Assembly (NCBI GenBank): GCA_007132255.1
Contig: SLOZ01000165.1
Span: 1-12,199, forward strand
Direction: 5' to 3'
DNA length: 12,199 nucleotides
From: Limnochordia bacterium
GTDB lineage: Bacteria > Bacillota > Limnochordia > Darwinibacteriales > B1SED10-159
Of this stretch, positions 1 to 6,616 are shown one piece after another; positions within the stretch are counted from its first letter, which is position 1, and each line of letters begins with the position of its first letter. The translations under genes were made by a program, and so were the position numbers. The notes under the pieces are model-generated. The model made no database searches, was not told where the DNA came from, and saw only the letters and a list, made by a program, of their open reading frames with translations.

Positions 1-437
1 TAAGGCGCAATCAGATCAACTACTTTAATGCCCGTCTCGAGAACCGTTGTGGCGGGTTCCACCTCATCCACCTTCGGCGCCTGGCGGTGAATGGGCCAGC
101 GTTCCTCATCCGAAAGTTCCTCACCCCCATCGATAAGCTCGCCTAACACATTGAACAAGCGGCCCAAGACATTGCGGCCAATCGGCACGGAAATCGGAGC
201 TCCGGTATCAACAGCGCGCGTGCCTCGCTGCAATCCATCCGTGGAAGACATGGCCACACAGCGCACAACATTATTCCCCAAATGCTGCGCAACCTCCAGT
301 GTCAGATGAATTTCCCGATCATCTGTGACACTATCCACGGTAACAGCCGAGTAAATATTCGGCAGTTGGTCCACCGGAAACTCGACGTCCACGACCGGCC
401 CGATAACTTGAACGACCTTCCCAACAAATTCACTCAA
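1..437 (-). CDS. atpD: F1 ATP synthase beta subunit, N-terminal part (runs off window)
   Basis: This is the catalytic beta subunit of the F1 head, which makes or hydrolyses ATP at the inner face of the membrane. Only the first 145 codons are present. The translation opens SEFVGKVVQVIGPVVDVEFP, the typical beta-barrel start of AtpD. It continues through the conserved segment PIGRNVLGRLFNVLGELID and ends at VLETGIKVVDLIAPY, just before the Walker A loop, which lies outside the window. I place the start at TTG (437-435). It has an AAGGAGG Shine-Dalgarno (452-446) eight bases upstream, and no in-frame ATG or GTG lies nearby that keeps this spacing. It sits 16 bases after atpG, so alpha, gamma and beta keep the standard order. 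atpC (epsilon) would be expected next, off the window. The family call is certain; the TTG start is likely. Confidence 0.96.
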   Translation of the reverse strand, partial: MSEFVGKVVQVIGPVVDVEFPVDQLPNIYSAVTVDSVTDDREIHLTLEVAQHLGNNVVRCVAMSSTDGLQRGTRAVDTGAPISVPIGRNVLGRLFNVLGELIDGGEELSDEERWPIHRQAPKVDEVEPATTVLETGIKVVDLIAP

Positions 438-445
438 CGAAACAA

Positions 446-452
446 CCTCCTT
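446..452 (-). promoter_or_regulatory. Shine-Dalgarno for atpD (supports TTG start)
   Basis: AAGGAGG on the minus strand, eight bases before the TTG at 437. It lies immediately after the atpG stop codon (456-454), which suggests re-initiation by ribosomes finishing atpG. Confidence 0.75.
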
Positions 453-453
453 C

Positions 454-1329
454 TCACGATTGCAGCGCCTCTGCTCCGCCCACAATCTCCGAAATTTCTG
501 TGGTAATGGCAGCCTGACGAGCTCGGTTAAACGATAATGTCAGCTGCTTAATCAAATCGGTGGCATTGTCGGTGGCGCTGCGCATGGCGCTCATCCGAGC
601 TCCCTGCTCACTGGCCGTGGCTTCCAACAAGGATTGAAACACACAGGTTTCAACGTACTGCGGAACCAATGTGTTGAGCACGCCGCTGAACGAAGGTTCG
701 AACCAATACAACGCCTTCGGACCGTGCTTAACCTCGGCTTCTTCCTGGGGTTCGGGAATCGGCAGTATTTGGCGAATCTTGACTCGCTGGCTGACCGAAT
801 TAATGAAGTAATTAAAGACAATGTCCACCCGATCAAACAACTCATTGGCAAAGAATTCTTCAATGACACTGCTCACTTCCTGAGCCTGACGAAAGTCCAC
901 ATCTTCGCCGATGTTCACGTACTCAGCCAGAAACCTACGATTACGTCGACGGTAATAGTCCCGGGCTTTGCGTCCAATCAGAATTAGCTGCACATCATCG
1001 TGCTCCCGCAGATATTGGTCGGCTCGTCGCAAAATGTTGGCGTTATAACCGCCAGCCAAGCCTCGATCGGCGGTGACGATCACCAAACAACGCCGGTCCC
1101 CCGAGCGCTGCTGGGCCATGATGGGCAGCTCATCACCTTCTTTGCGAGCAGCCTGGGTGACTCTGCTCAATGTGTCCTCTAGACGCTCCAAGTAGGGGCG
1201 GCTCTGCTCCACCCGTTTTTGGGCTTTCCGCAGTTTGGTAGAGGCGATCATTTCCATAGCCTTCGTGATCTGCCGAGTACTATCGATGCTCTGCATCCGC
1301 CGCTTGATGTCGCGAGTTGATTGGGCCAC
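454..1329 (-). CDS. atpG: F1 ATP synthase gamma subunit
   Basis: The gamma subunit is the central rotor shaft of F1. It couples proton- or sodium-driven rotation to the alpha/beta catalytic sites. The 291-residue length is normal. The N-terminal helix carries the conserved STRQITKAMEMIASTKLRKA (about 17-36). The Rossmann-like middle part has TADRGLAGGYNAN (about 86-98), and the C-terminal helix has FNRARQAAITTEISEIVGGA. N- and C-terminal helices together form the coiled coil inside the alpha3beta3 ring. The start is GTG at 1329, with AAGGAGGTGG just upstream overlapping the atpA stop, 12 bases after atpA. The gene is intact and shows nothing unusual. Confidence 0.98.
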   Translation of the reverse strand: MAQSTRDIKRRMQSIDSTRQITKAMEMIASTKLRKAQKRVEQSRPYLERLEDTLSRVTQAARKEGDELPIMAQQRSGDRRCLVIVTADRGLAGGYNANILRRADQYLREHDDVQLILIGRKARDYYRRRNRRFLAEYVNIGEDVDFRQAQEVSSVIEEFFANELFDRVDIVFNYFINSVSQRVKIRQILPIPEPQEEAEVKHGPKALYWFEPSFSGVLNTLVPQYVETCVFQSLLEATASEQGARMSAMRSATDNATDLIKQLTLSFNRARQAAITTEISEIVGGAEALQS

Positions 1330-1341
1330 GGTGCCACCTCC

Positions 1342-2850
1342 TTACTTGACGAACGTCTTCTTGAACTCCTCCACGGCTTCCGTAATGTTCTCACTGACCT
1401 CGTCATCCACGGTGCCACCAGACTTCAAGGACTTCAAAATTTGCGGCCGTTCCTGGCGCAGATATTTCAGAAACTCATCCTCAAATTGCGATACGTGCTC
1501 CACCGAGATATCATCAATATGTCCTTTGGTCACTACAAACAATGACACCACCTGTTCCTCCACAGGCATGGGAGCATATTGCGGCTGTTTAAGGATTTCG
1601 TAGGTACGCTCACCACGCCCCAATTTGGCCTTGGTGGCTTTGTCTAGATCCGACCCAAATTGTGCAAAAGATGCTAATTCTCGGTATTGAGATAAGTCCA
1701 AGCGTAAAGGCCCAGCCACCTTCTTCATGGCCTTCACCTGCGCTGAACCACCAACCCTTGACACGGAACGACCTACGGAAATAGCTGGTCGAATGCCAGA
1801 GTAAAACAAATCCGCCTCAAGAAAGATCTGACCATCGGTAATTGAGATCACGTTGGTCGGGATGTAAGCCGAGATGTCACCGGCTTGGGTTTCAATAATC
1901 GGAAGGGCTGTGATGGATCCGGCGCCCATGTCATCGTTCAATTTTGCGGCCCGCTCTAAAAGACGACTGTGGAGATAGAACACGTCACCGGGATATGCTT
2001 CGCGACCCGGTGGACGGCGCAGCAAGAGGGATAGTTCCCGATATGCAGCCGCATGTTTGGATAGGTCATCAAAGACGACAAGAACGTGTTTCCCTTGATA
2101 CATGAACTCTTCGGCCATTGCCACACCGGCATAGGGGGCAATGAACAGCAGCGGAGCTGGTTCACTGGCCGTAGCCGATACCACAATGGTATACTCCATG
2201 GCGCCCTGCTTCTCCAGGACCTCGACAACTCCAGCCACGGTGGATGCTTTTTGCCCAACGGCAACATAGACACAGATGACGTCTGTGTCTTTCTGATTAA
2301 GAATGGTGTCCACAGCAATAGCCGTCTTACCGGTCTGCCGGTCGCCAATGATCAATTCACGTTGGCCGCGTCCGATGGGAACCATAGAGTCAATAGCTTT
2401 CAAACCGGTTTGCAGCGGTTCATGGACACCTTTACGAGCCATAACACCAGGAGCCTGCGCTTCAATGGGACGATACGCATCACTCTTGATAGGGCCGCGA
2501 CCGTCAACAGGCATCCCCAAAGGATTGACCACACGACCGATCATAGCCTCGCCGACAGGCACCTGCACAATCCGGCCGGTGCGCTTCACAGGATCGCCTT
2601 CCTTAATATGATCGAAGGCGCCAAGGATCACACAGCCGATGTTATCCTGCTCAAGATTTTGGGCCATGCCAAAGGTTTCGCCAGGAAACTCCAAGAGCTC
2701 ACCCGCCATGGCATCGTCCAACCCGTAGACACGGGCAATACCATCACCAACCATCAAGACCGAACCGGTCTTCTCTACGCTTAGGTCAGCTTCAAACTCC
2801 TCGATTTGCTTCTTTAAGATAGCGGTAATCTCATCTGGGCGTATTGCCAT
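1342..2850 (-). CDS. atpA: F1 ATP synthase alpha subunit
   Basis: The alpha subunit is the regulatory nucleotide-binding subunit of the F1 head. It has 502 residues, full length for the family. The Walker A motif GDRQTGKT is at 169-176, the Walker B strand HVLVVFDD at 255-262, and the arginine-finger segment SVSRVGG puts Arg at 365. The family signature reads PAISVGRSVS (355-364). Most AtpA proteins I recall have Asn at the fourth position and a hydrophobic residue where Arg361 stands. The ATG (2850-2848) lies within the end of wecB, overlapping it by 20 bases. A run of six G (2862-2857) six bases upstream is the only Shine-Dalgarno-like sequence. atpI, atpB, atpE, atpF and atpH, which normally precede atpA in Firmicutes, are absent. 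Translation is probably coupled to wecB. Confidence 0.98.
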   Translation of the reverse strand: MAIRPDEITAILKKQIEEFEADLSVEKTGSVLMVGDGIARVYGLDDAMAGELLEFPGETFGMAQNLEQDNIGCVILGAFDHIKEGDPVKRTGRIVQVPVGEAMIGRVVNPLGMPVDGRGPIKSDAYRPIEAQAPGVMARKGVHEPLQTGLKAIDSMVPIGRGQRELIIGDRQTGKTAIAVDTILNQKDTDVICVYVAVGQKASTVAGVVEVLEKQGAMEYTIVVSATASEPAPLLFIAPYAGVAMAEEFMYQGKHVLVVFDDLSKHAAAYRELSLLLRRPPGREAYPGDVFYLHSRLLERAAKLNDDMGAGSITALPIIETQAGDISAYIPTNVISITDGQIFLEADLFYSGIRPAISVGRSVSRVGGSAQVKAMKKVAGPLRLDLSQYRELASFAQFGSDLDKATKAKLGRGERTYEILKQPQYAPMPVEEQVVSLFVVTKGHIDDISVEHVSQFEDEFLKYLRQERPQILKSLKSGGTVDDEVSENITEAVEEFKKTFVK

Positions 2851-3970
2851 GATCGTCCCCCCGTTGATTCAATGTATTCCACAATGTGTAAGCAATTCGA
2901 TCGGCGGCCCGGCCATCACCGTAGGGATTCTCGGCCGCTGCCATTCGTTGATAAACGTCGGAGTCCATCAGTAACGTGCGCATTCCATCCACAACACTCT
3001 GGACGGCGGTACCCACCAACTGCAGAGTACCGGCAGTCACTCCCTCGGGCCGTTCGGTACTGGTCCGCAGCACCAAGACAGGTTTGTTAAGGGCTGGCGC
3101 TTCTTCCTGGAGGCCACCGGAATCCGTCACAACGAAATGACTGCGCTGCATCAGATTGGCGAACTCCTTGTAAGGTGGAGCATCCATGAGAAGCACGCGT
3201 TCTTTCCCTTCTAGATGCTTGCGCACCACGTCCTGCACGGTCGGATTTTTGTGCATGCAGAACACCACCTGCACGGCAAACTCGTCAGCAATCTGCGCCA
3301 AAGCAGCACAGATGTCGTCAAGCGGTTGCCCCCAATTCTCCCGGCGGTGAACCGTCGCCACCACAATCGGAAGCTCGGGATCTAAACCATTCAAAATCGG
3401 TGACTGAAACTCATAGCCATCCTCAACCACGGAAAACAGGGCATCGATGACCGTATTCCCAGTAACAAAGACCTGAGCCCGGTCCACCCCTTGGGCGGTG
3501 AGATTCGCTGCGGCTGTTTGTGTTGGCGCAAAATAGAGGCTCGTCACGACATCGATTAAGCGGCGATTCGCTTCCTCCGGAAACGGCAGGTCAATAGAAG
3601 CGGTGCGCAATCCCGCCTCGACATGCCCCACGGGAATTTGATGAAAGAATCCCGCCAAAGCCGTTCCCAGGGCAGTCGCTGTGTCGCCATGAACCAAGAC
3701 CATATCCATAGGGTGGTTCGCAAAGAAGTCATCCATACATTGGAGAATCTTCGCCAACAAGACCGGCAGTGACTGGCCAGGCTCCATGACTGCGAACCTA
3801 TGCTGAGCCTCGATTTCAAACGTATCTAAAACCTGCTGCAGCATTTCGCGGTGCTGTCCAGTGGTGATAATCTCTACCTGCAGCTGCGGATATTTCTGCA
3901 GAGCCTTGATCACCGGTGCCATCTTGATGGCTTCAGGCCGTGTACCAAAAACAACCCCAATTCGCACCAT
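2831..3970 (-). CDS. wecB: UDP-N-acetylglucosamine 2-epimerase, non-hydrolysing
   Basis: Interconverts UDP-GlcNAc and UDP-ManNAc in the cytoplasm. UDP-ManNAc feeds wall teichoic acid linkage units or other surface glycans. The 379-residue length is normal and the family motifs appear in order: GTRPEAIKMAPV (9-20), TGQHREML (37-44), VHGDTATAL (93-101), GHVEAGLRT (115-123), PFPEEANRRLID (129-140), VTGNTVIDAL (169-178), TVHRRENWG (206-214), VTDSGGLQEEAP (281-292) and RTSTERPEG (302-310). By family comparison Asp96, Glu118, Glu132 and His208 are the likely catalytic or binding residues. It begins with ATG 23 bases after wecA, with a weak AGGGTG ribosome site. Its TGA (2833-2831) is 20 bases inside atpA. 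The symbol could equally be mnaA; the biochemical call is firm, the downstream polymer is unknown. Confidence 0.95.
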   Translation of the reverse strand: MVRIGVVFGTRPEAIKMAPVIKALQKYPQLQVEIITTGQHREMLQQVLDTFEIEAQHRFAVMEPGQSLPVLLAKILQCMDDFFANHPMDMVLVHGDTATALGTALAGFFHQIPVGHVEAGLRTASIDLPFPEEANRRLIDVVTSLYFAPTQTAAANLTAQGVDRAQVFVTGNTVIDALFSVVEDGYEFQSPILNGLDPELPIVVATVHRRENWGQPLDDICAALAQIADEFAVQVVFCMHKNPTVQDVVRKHLEGKERVLLMDAPPYKEFANLMQRSHFVVTDSGGLQEEAPALNKPVLVLRTSTERPEGVTAGTLQLVGTAVQSVVDGMRTLLMDSDVYQRMAAAENPYGDGRAADRIAYTLWNTLNQRGDDHGNTPR

Positions 3971-3993
3971 AACACCCTACTTTCTCTAGGATT

Positions 3994-5004
3994 CTATGAC
4001 TTCTGGGCACTCTGGCCGTTCCAGCCAAATCGCCAAGCCACGCTCATTAACAGCATGCCGACCATCCCCAACACCACCCAAGAGTACTGCGGGGTGCGCG
4101 TGATGTAAAGAGCAACCGCTGCCGCCAGCAAGCTGGCCATATACAAAAACAGTACCACTCGGCGCTGTGACCAGCCGAGGTCCAAAAGCCGATGGTGGAA
4201 GTGACCGCGATCCGCCTGGTAGACGGGAACACCCTGCCGCACTCGCCGCACAATATTGCAGACTGTGTCCATAGTGGGTACGGCTAGAATCAGGGTCGGA
4301 ATACTCAAGCCGATGGTCGCAGCTCCTTTGAGGGCGCCTTCCGCCGCAATAGCGCCCAGCATGAACCCTAAAAACATCGCTCCGGCATCACCTAAGTAAA
4401 TACGGGCTGGGTTAAAATTGTAGGGCAGAAAACCAGCAATGGCGCCTGCTAAAAGCACTGCCAGCAGAGCAGCATCAGCCCGTCCAAAGTCGAACGCAAT
4501 GGTGAACAAGGCTGTACAGCTGATCAGAGAAATCCCCGCTGATAAACCGTCAAGTCCATCAATAAAATTCATAATATTGACCACAGCCATCATCCAGAAT
4601 ACAGTAATCGGTATGGAAAAATAGCCAAGAAAGATCATCCCGCCCCACGGATTTGTGACGAACTCAATTCTGGGCCCCGCAAGCACGAAAATTAACACCC
4701 CGACCAACTGCCCCAGAAACTTCGGGCCAGCCTTCAACTCCATGGAATCATCGAGCAAACCGACCAACAGCACAATGCCGCCGCCCAAAATTAACGGCAG
4801 CTGCAGCGGTGCCTTCAGAAGCAGTGATGCTGCCAAAAAACTGAAAAATATCGCTACACCACCGCCAGTGGGCATTGGCTTTTTGTTTATGCGGCGGGCA
4901 TTGGGCATATCCACCAACCCGAACTTGGGAGCAAAACGGCGCACCAGGGGAGTCAAAGCAAGGGAAAACAGCAAAGGCAGTAGCACAGCCCATGCATAGG
5001 GCAT
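3994..5004 (-). CDS. wecA: Undecaprenyl-phosphate GlcNAc-1-phosphate transferase (WecA/TagO type)
   Basis: A polytopic membrane enzyme of the MraY/WecA family. It transfers GlcNAc-1-phosphate from UDP-GlcNAc to undecaprenyl phosphate, the first lipid-linked step of teichoic acid and related surface polymers. The length is 336 residues. Hallmarks are VDMPNARRINKKPMPTGGG (31-49), the Asp pair LLDD (83-86), NFIDGLDGLSAG (146-157), YLGDAGAMFLG (203-213) and the family loop HFHHRLLDLGWS (268-279). About ten hydrophobic helices are visible. I start it at ATG 5004-5002 rather than TTG at 5025, because AAGGAGG (5021-5015) lies inside the longer version and ten bases before the ATG. The ATG overlaps the comEB stop as TAATG, a coupling arrangement. 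tagO is an equally valid symbol; HHR and the neighbour wecB favour GlcNAc over the MraY substrate. Confidence 0.93.
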   Translation of the reverse strand: MPYAWAVLLPLLFSLALTPLVRRFAPKFGLVDMPNARRINKKPMPTGGGVAIFFSFLAASLLLKAPLQLPLILGGGIVLLVGLLDDSMELKAGPKFLGQLVGVLIFVLAGPRIEFVTNPWGGMIFLGYFSIPITVFWMMAVVNIMNFIDGLDGLSAGISLISCTALFTIAFDFGRADAALLAVLLAGAIAGFLPYNFNPARIYLGDAGAMFLGFMLGAIAAEGALKGAATIGLSIPTLILAVPTMDTVCNIVRRVRQGVPVYQADRGHFHHRLLDLGWSQRRVVLFLYMASLLAAAVALYITRTPQYSWVVLGMVGMLLMSVAWRFGWNGQSAQKS

Positions 5005-5462
5005 TAGCGCGGCGCCTCCTTCCAAGAAACCAACGTAACACCGGCTTCATCCAACAGTTCCTTCGCCAGCGCATCTGGATAATCACCGCTGAACACCACA
5101 ATCTCCGCGCCAGCATTGATGAGCATTTTGACACACTGGAGACAGGGCAAATGCGTACAATAAAGTGTCACACCGTCAGTCACTGTACCATGCCGCGCCG
5201 CTTGGATTATGGCGTTCTGTTCGGCATGCGTGCCGCGACAAACTTCGTGCCGCTCTCCACTGGGAATTCCCAGTTCTTGCCGCAGACAACCCCGATCAGC
5301 GCAGTGGGTCACGCCACTCGGAGCACCATTGTAACCCGTACTGATGATTTGTCGGTCCCTAACCAACACAGCGCCAACTTGACGGCGCAAACACGTTGAG
5401 CGGCTGCTTACCAAATCGGCTATATCCATAAAATATTTGTCCCAGGACGGTCTTTGGTGCAC
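5004..5462 (-). CDS. comEB: dCMP deaminase family protein (ComEB-like)
   Basis: A zinc-dependent cytidine/deoxycytidylate deaminase family enzyme, likely converting dCMP to dUMP for thymidylate synthesis. It has 152 residues. The N-terminus SWDKYFMDIADLVSSRSTC matches the Bacillus ComEB pattern. The substrate-loop segment GYNGAPSG is at 43-50. The zinc site is THAEQN (His79, with Glu81 as proton shuttle) plus PCLQC (Cys107 and Cys110). Additional Cys/His residues at 53-54 and 59 resemble the second metal site of dCMP deaminases. It starts with GTG (5462-5460), the only start after an in-frame TGA 18 bases upstream. The ribosome site is a run of eight G. A terminator lies between it and upp. 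Its stop overlaps the wecA start by one base. Despite the comE name, the dCMP deaminase role is the supported one. Confidence 0.94.
   Translation of the reverse strand: MHQRPSWDKYFMDIADLVSSRSTCLRRQVGAVLVRDRQIISTGYNGAPSGVTHCADRGCLRQELGIPSGERHEVCRGTHAEQNAIIQAARHGTVTDGVTLYCTHLPCLQCVKMLINAGAEIVVFSGDYPDALAKELLDEAGVTLVSWKEAPR
5015..5021 (-). promoter_or_regulatory. Shine-Dalgarno that fixes the wecA start
   Basis: AAGGAGG, ten bases before ATG 5004. It lies within the last codons of comEB and downstream of the alternative TTG at 5025, so it supports the shorter WecA. Confidence 0.75.
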
Positions 5463-5468
5463 ACCACG

Positions 5469-5476
5469 CCCCCCCC
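5469..5476 (-). promoter_or_regulatory. G8 homopolymer serving as comEB ribosome-binding site
   Basis: AAGGGGGGGG on the minus strand ends six bases before GTG 5462. No other purine-rich match is near, so the G run must act as the Shine-Dalgarno. Homopolymers of this length can slip during replication, which would alter spacing or strength. Confidence 0.5.
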
Positions 5477-5482
5477 TTCATC

Positions 5483-5498
5483 CCATGGAAAACCATGG
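5483..5498 (-). repeat. Hairpin of paired CCATGG palindromes in comEB leader
   Basis: The minus strand reads CCATGG-TTTT-CCATGG. Because CCATGG is self-complementary, the two copies (5498-5493 and 5488-5483) can pair as a six-base-pair stem with a four-base loop. It sits between the upp terminator tail and the comEB G-run ribosome site. The stem can be extended imperfectly by pairing the terminator T tract (5503-5499) with the GATGAAGG that follows. Confidence 0.5.
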
Positions 5499-5520
5499 AA
5501 AAAGGCACCCTGCCGGTGCC
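5499..5520 (-). terminator. Rho-independent terminator after upp
   Basis: On the minus strand, GGCACC (5520-5515), a five-base loop GGCAG, and GGTGCC (5509-5504) form a perfect six-base-pair GC-rich stem, followed directly by five T (5503-5499). It starts 11 bases after the upp stop codon. This is the only clear terminator in the window. It would separate the tdk-to-upp block from comEB and the atp genes unless read through or preceded by an unseen promoter. Confidence 0.8.
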
Positions 5521-5531
5521 CGAAAGATGCA

Positions 5532-6161
5532 TTATTTGGTACCAAACAACCGGTCGCCTGCATCACCCAGCCCAGGGATAATGTAACCATGGGAATTGAG
5601 ACGTTCATCAATGGCCGCTGTGAAAACGTCCACGTCAGGATGGGCTTTCCCCACGGCTTCTAATCCCTCGGGAGCCGCAAGCAGACACATCAATTTGATT
5701 GACGTGCACCCACGTTCTTTCAGAAATCCGATAGCAGCTGCGGCCGAACCTCCTGTGGCTAACATAGGATCAATGACGATCAATTGGCGTTCTTCCACAT
5801 CACCAGGCAGCTTGCAATAGTACTCCACGGGCTTTAATGTTTCGGGATCACGATATACCCCGATATGGCCAACTTTCGCAGTGGGGATCAACCGCAAAAT
5901 TCCATTGACCATACCTAAGCCAGCCCGCAAAATCGGCACGATGCCTACTTTTTTTCCGGCAATGGTGTGGGCCTTGGTTTTGCAGATCGGTGTCTCCACG
6001 ATGACTTCCTGCAGTGGCAGCTCGCGCGTTACCTCATAGGCCATGAGCAGTGATATCTCGTCCATCAGTTCACGAAAATCCTTCGGCCCAGTCTCCTTAT
6101 CGCGAATCATTGTCAGCTTGTGCTGAATTAGCGGATGATCGATTAAATGTACATTAGACAA
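5532..6161 (-). CDS. upp: Uracil phosphoribosyltransferase
   Basis: A pyrimidine salvage enzyme: uracil plus PRPP gives UMP and pyrophosphate in the cytoplasm. The protein is 209 residues when started at TTG 6161-6159, exactly the usual length. It then opens SNVHLIDHPLIQHKLTMIRD, the family N-terminus. The PRPP loop is IDPMLATGGSA (130-140), and the uracil-binding C-terminal segment is GYIIPGLGDAGDRLFGTK (192-209). An open frame continues upstream to 6230, but that stretch overlaps rpiB in another frame and has no family similarity. The ribosome site GAGGGA (6176-6171) is about nine bases before the TTG and overlaps the rpiB stop. It lies 13 bases after rpiB. In many Firmicutes glyA sits between rpiB and upp; it is absent here. 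Confidence 0.97.
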   Translation of the reverse strand: MSNVHLIDHPLIQHKLTMIRDKETGPKDFRELMDEISLLMAYEVTRELPLQEVIVETPICKTKAHTIAGKKVGIVPILRAGLGMVNGILRLIPTAKVGHIGVYRDPETLKPVEYYCKLPGDVEERQLIVIDPMLATGGSAAAAIGFLKERGCTSIKLMCLLAAPEGLEAVGKAHPDVDVFTAAIDERLNSHGYIIPGLGDAGDRLFGTK

Positions 6162-6170
6162 ACTACCAGC

Positions 6171-6176
6171 TCCCTC
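6171..6176 (-). promoter_or_regulatory. Shine-Dalgarno that fixes the upp TTG start
   Basis: GAGGGA overlaps the rpiB TGA (6177-6175) and precedes TTG 6161 by nine bases. It favours the 209-residue Upp over the longer open frame beginning at 6230. Confidence 0.65.
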
Positions 6177-6615
6177 ACGGTGTCTCCAATTGAGCCACCT
6201 TGTCGATGCGCCTTTGATGGCGGCCGCCATCGAAGGCTTCTCCTAACCAAATCCCTACAATATCTAACATGGGGCCTACCCCAAGAACGCGACCACCCAT
6301 ACAAAGGATGTTGCTGTCATTATGCTGGCGAGTAAGCCGTGCCGAGAAGGCATCGTGGCAAAGCGCCGCGCGAACACCCTTGACCTTATTCGCAGCAATC
6401 GACATTCCAATTCCCGTTCCACAAAGTAGGATACCACGGTCAAACTCACCAGAAGCGACCTTCGGGGCTAACTCCTGCACAACATCCGGATAGTCACAGG
6501 ATGAATCGTCAAAGGTTCCCAAATCTGTCACTGTGTGGCCCAACGTTTCGATATGATCAATCACAGCCTGTTTGACAAAAAAGGCGCCGTGATCGACTCC
6601 CACTGCAACTCGCAT
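6175..6615 (-). CDS. rpiB: Ribose-5-phosphate isomerase B / LacAB family
   Basis: Interconverts ribulose 5-phosphate and ribose 5-phosphate in the pentose phosphate pathway, which supplies PRPP for the neighbouring upp reaction. It has 146 residues, typical for RpiB. The N-terminal phosphate-binding element is VGVDHG (5-10). The active-site loop is CGTGIGMSIAANKVKG (65-80) with Cys65, followed by VRAALCHDAFSARLTRQHND (81-100) with His98, and then NILCMGGRVLG (102-112). The start is ATG 6615-6613, with GGAGGT (6626-6621) five bases upstream. The open frame extends to 6855, but that part overlaps ywlE and has no RpiB similarity. Only one base separates it from the ywlE stop, so coupling is likely. 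Sugar specificity within the LacAB/RpiB family cannot be fixed by sequence, but context supports ribose. Confidence 0.95.
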   Translation of the reverse strand: MRVAVGVDHGAFFVKQAVIDHIETLGHTVTDLGTFDDSSCDYPDVVQELAPKVASGEFDRGILLCGTGIGMSIAANKVKGVRAALCHDAFSARLTRQHNDSNILCMGGRVLGVGPMLDIVGIWLGEAFDGGRHQRRIDKVAQLETP

Positions 6616-6616
6616 A

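Noticed and set aside
2086..2784. 232-codon open frame on the plus strand opposite atpA
   Set aside because: It lies entirely antisense to a full-length, well conserved atpA, has no recognisable domain, and no ribosome site was seen.
5420..5611. 63-codon minus-strand frame across the upp-comEB gap
   Set aside because: It overlaps the end of upp and crosses the terminator; no family match and no ribosome site.
5535..5700. Possible promoter for comEB inside the end of upp
   Set aside because: TTGTTT and TTGATG occur, but no -10 match falls at 16-18 bases, so I do not call one.
6162..6230. N-terminal extension of Upp by 23 residues
   Set aside because: It overlaps rpiB, and the TTG at 6161 gives exactly the family length and start.
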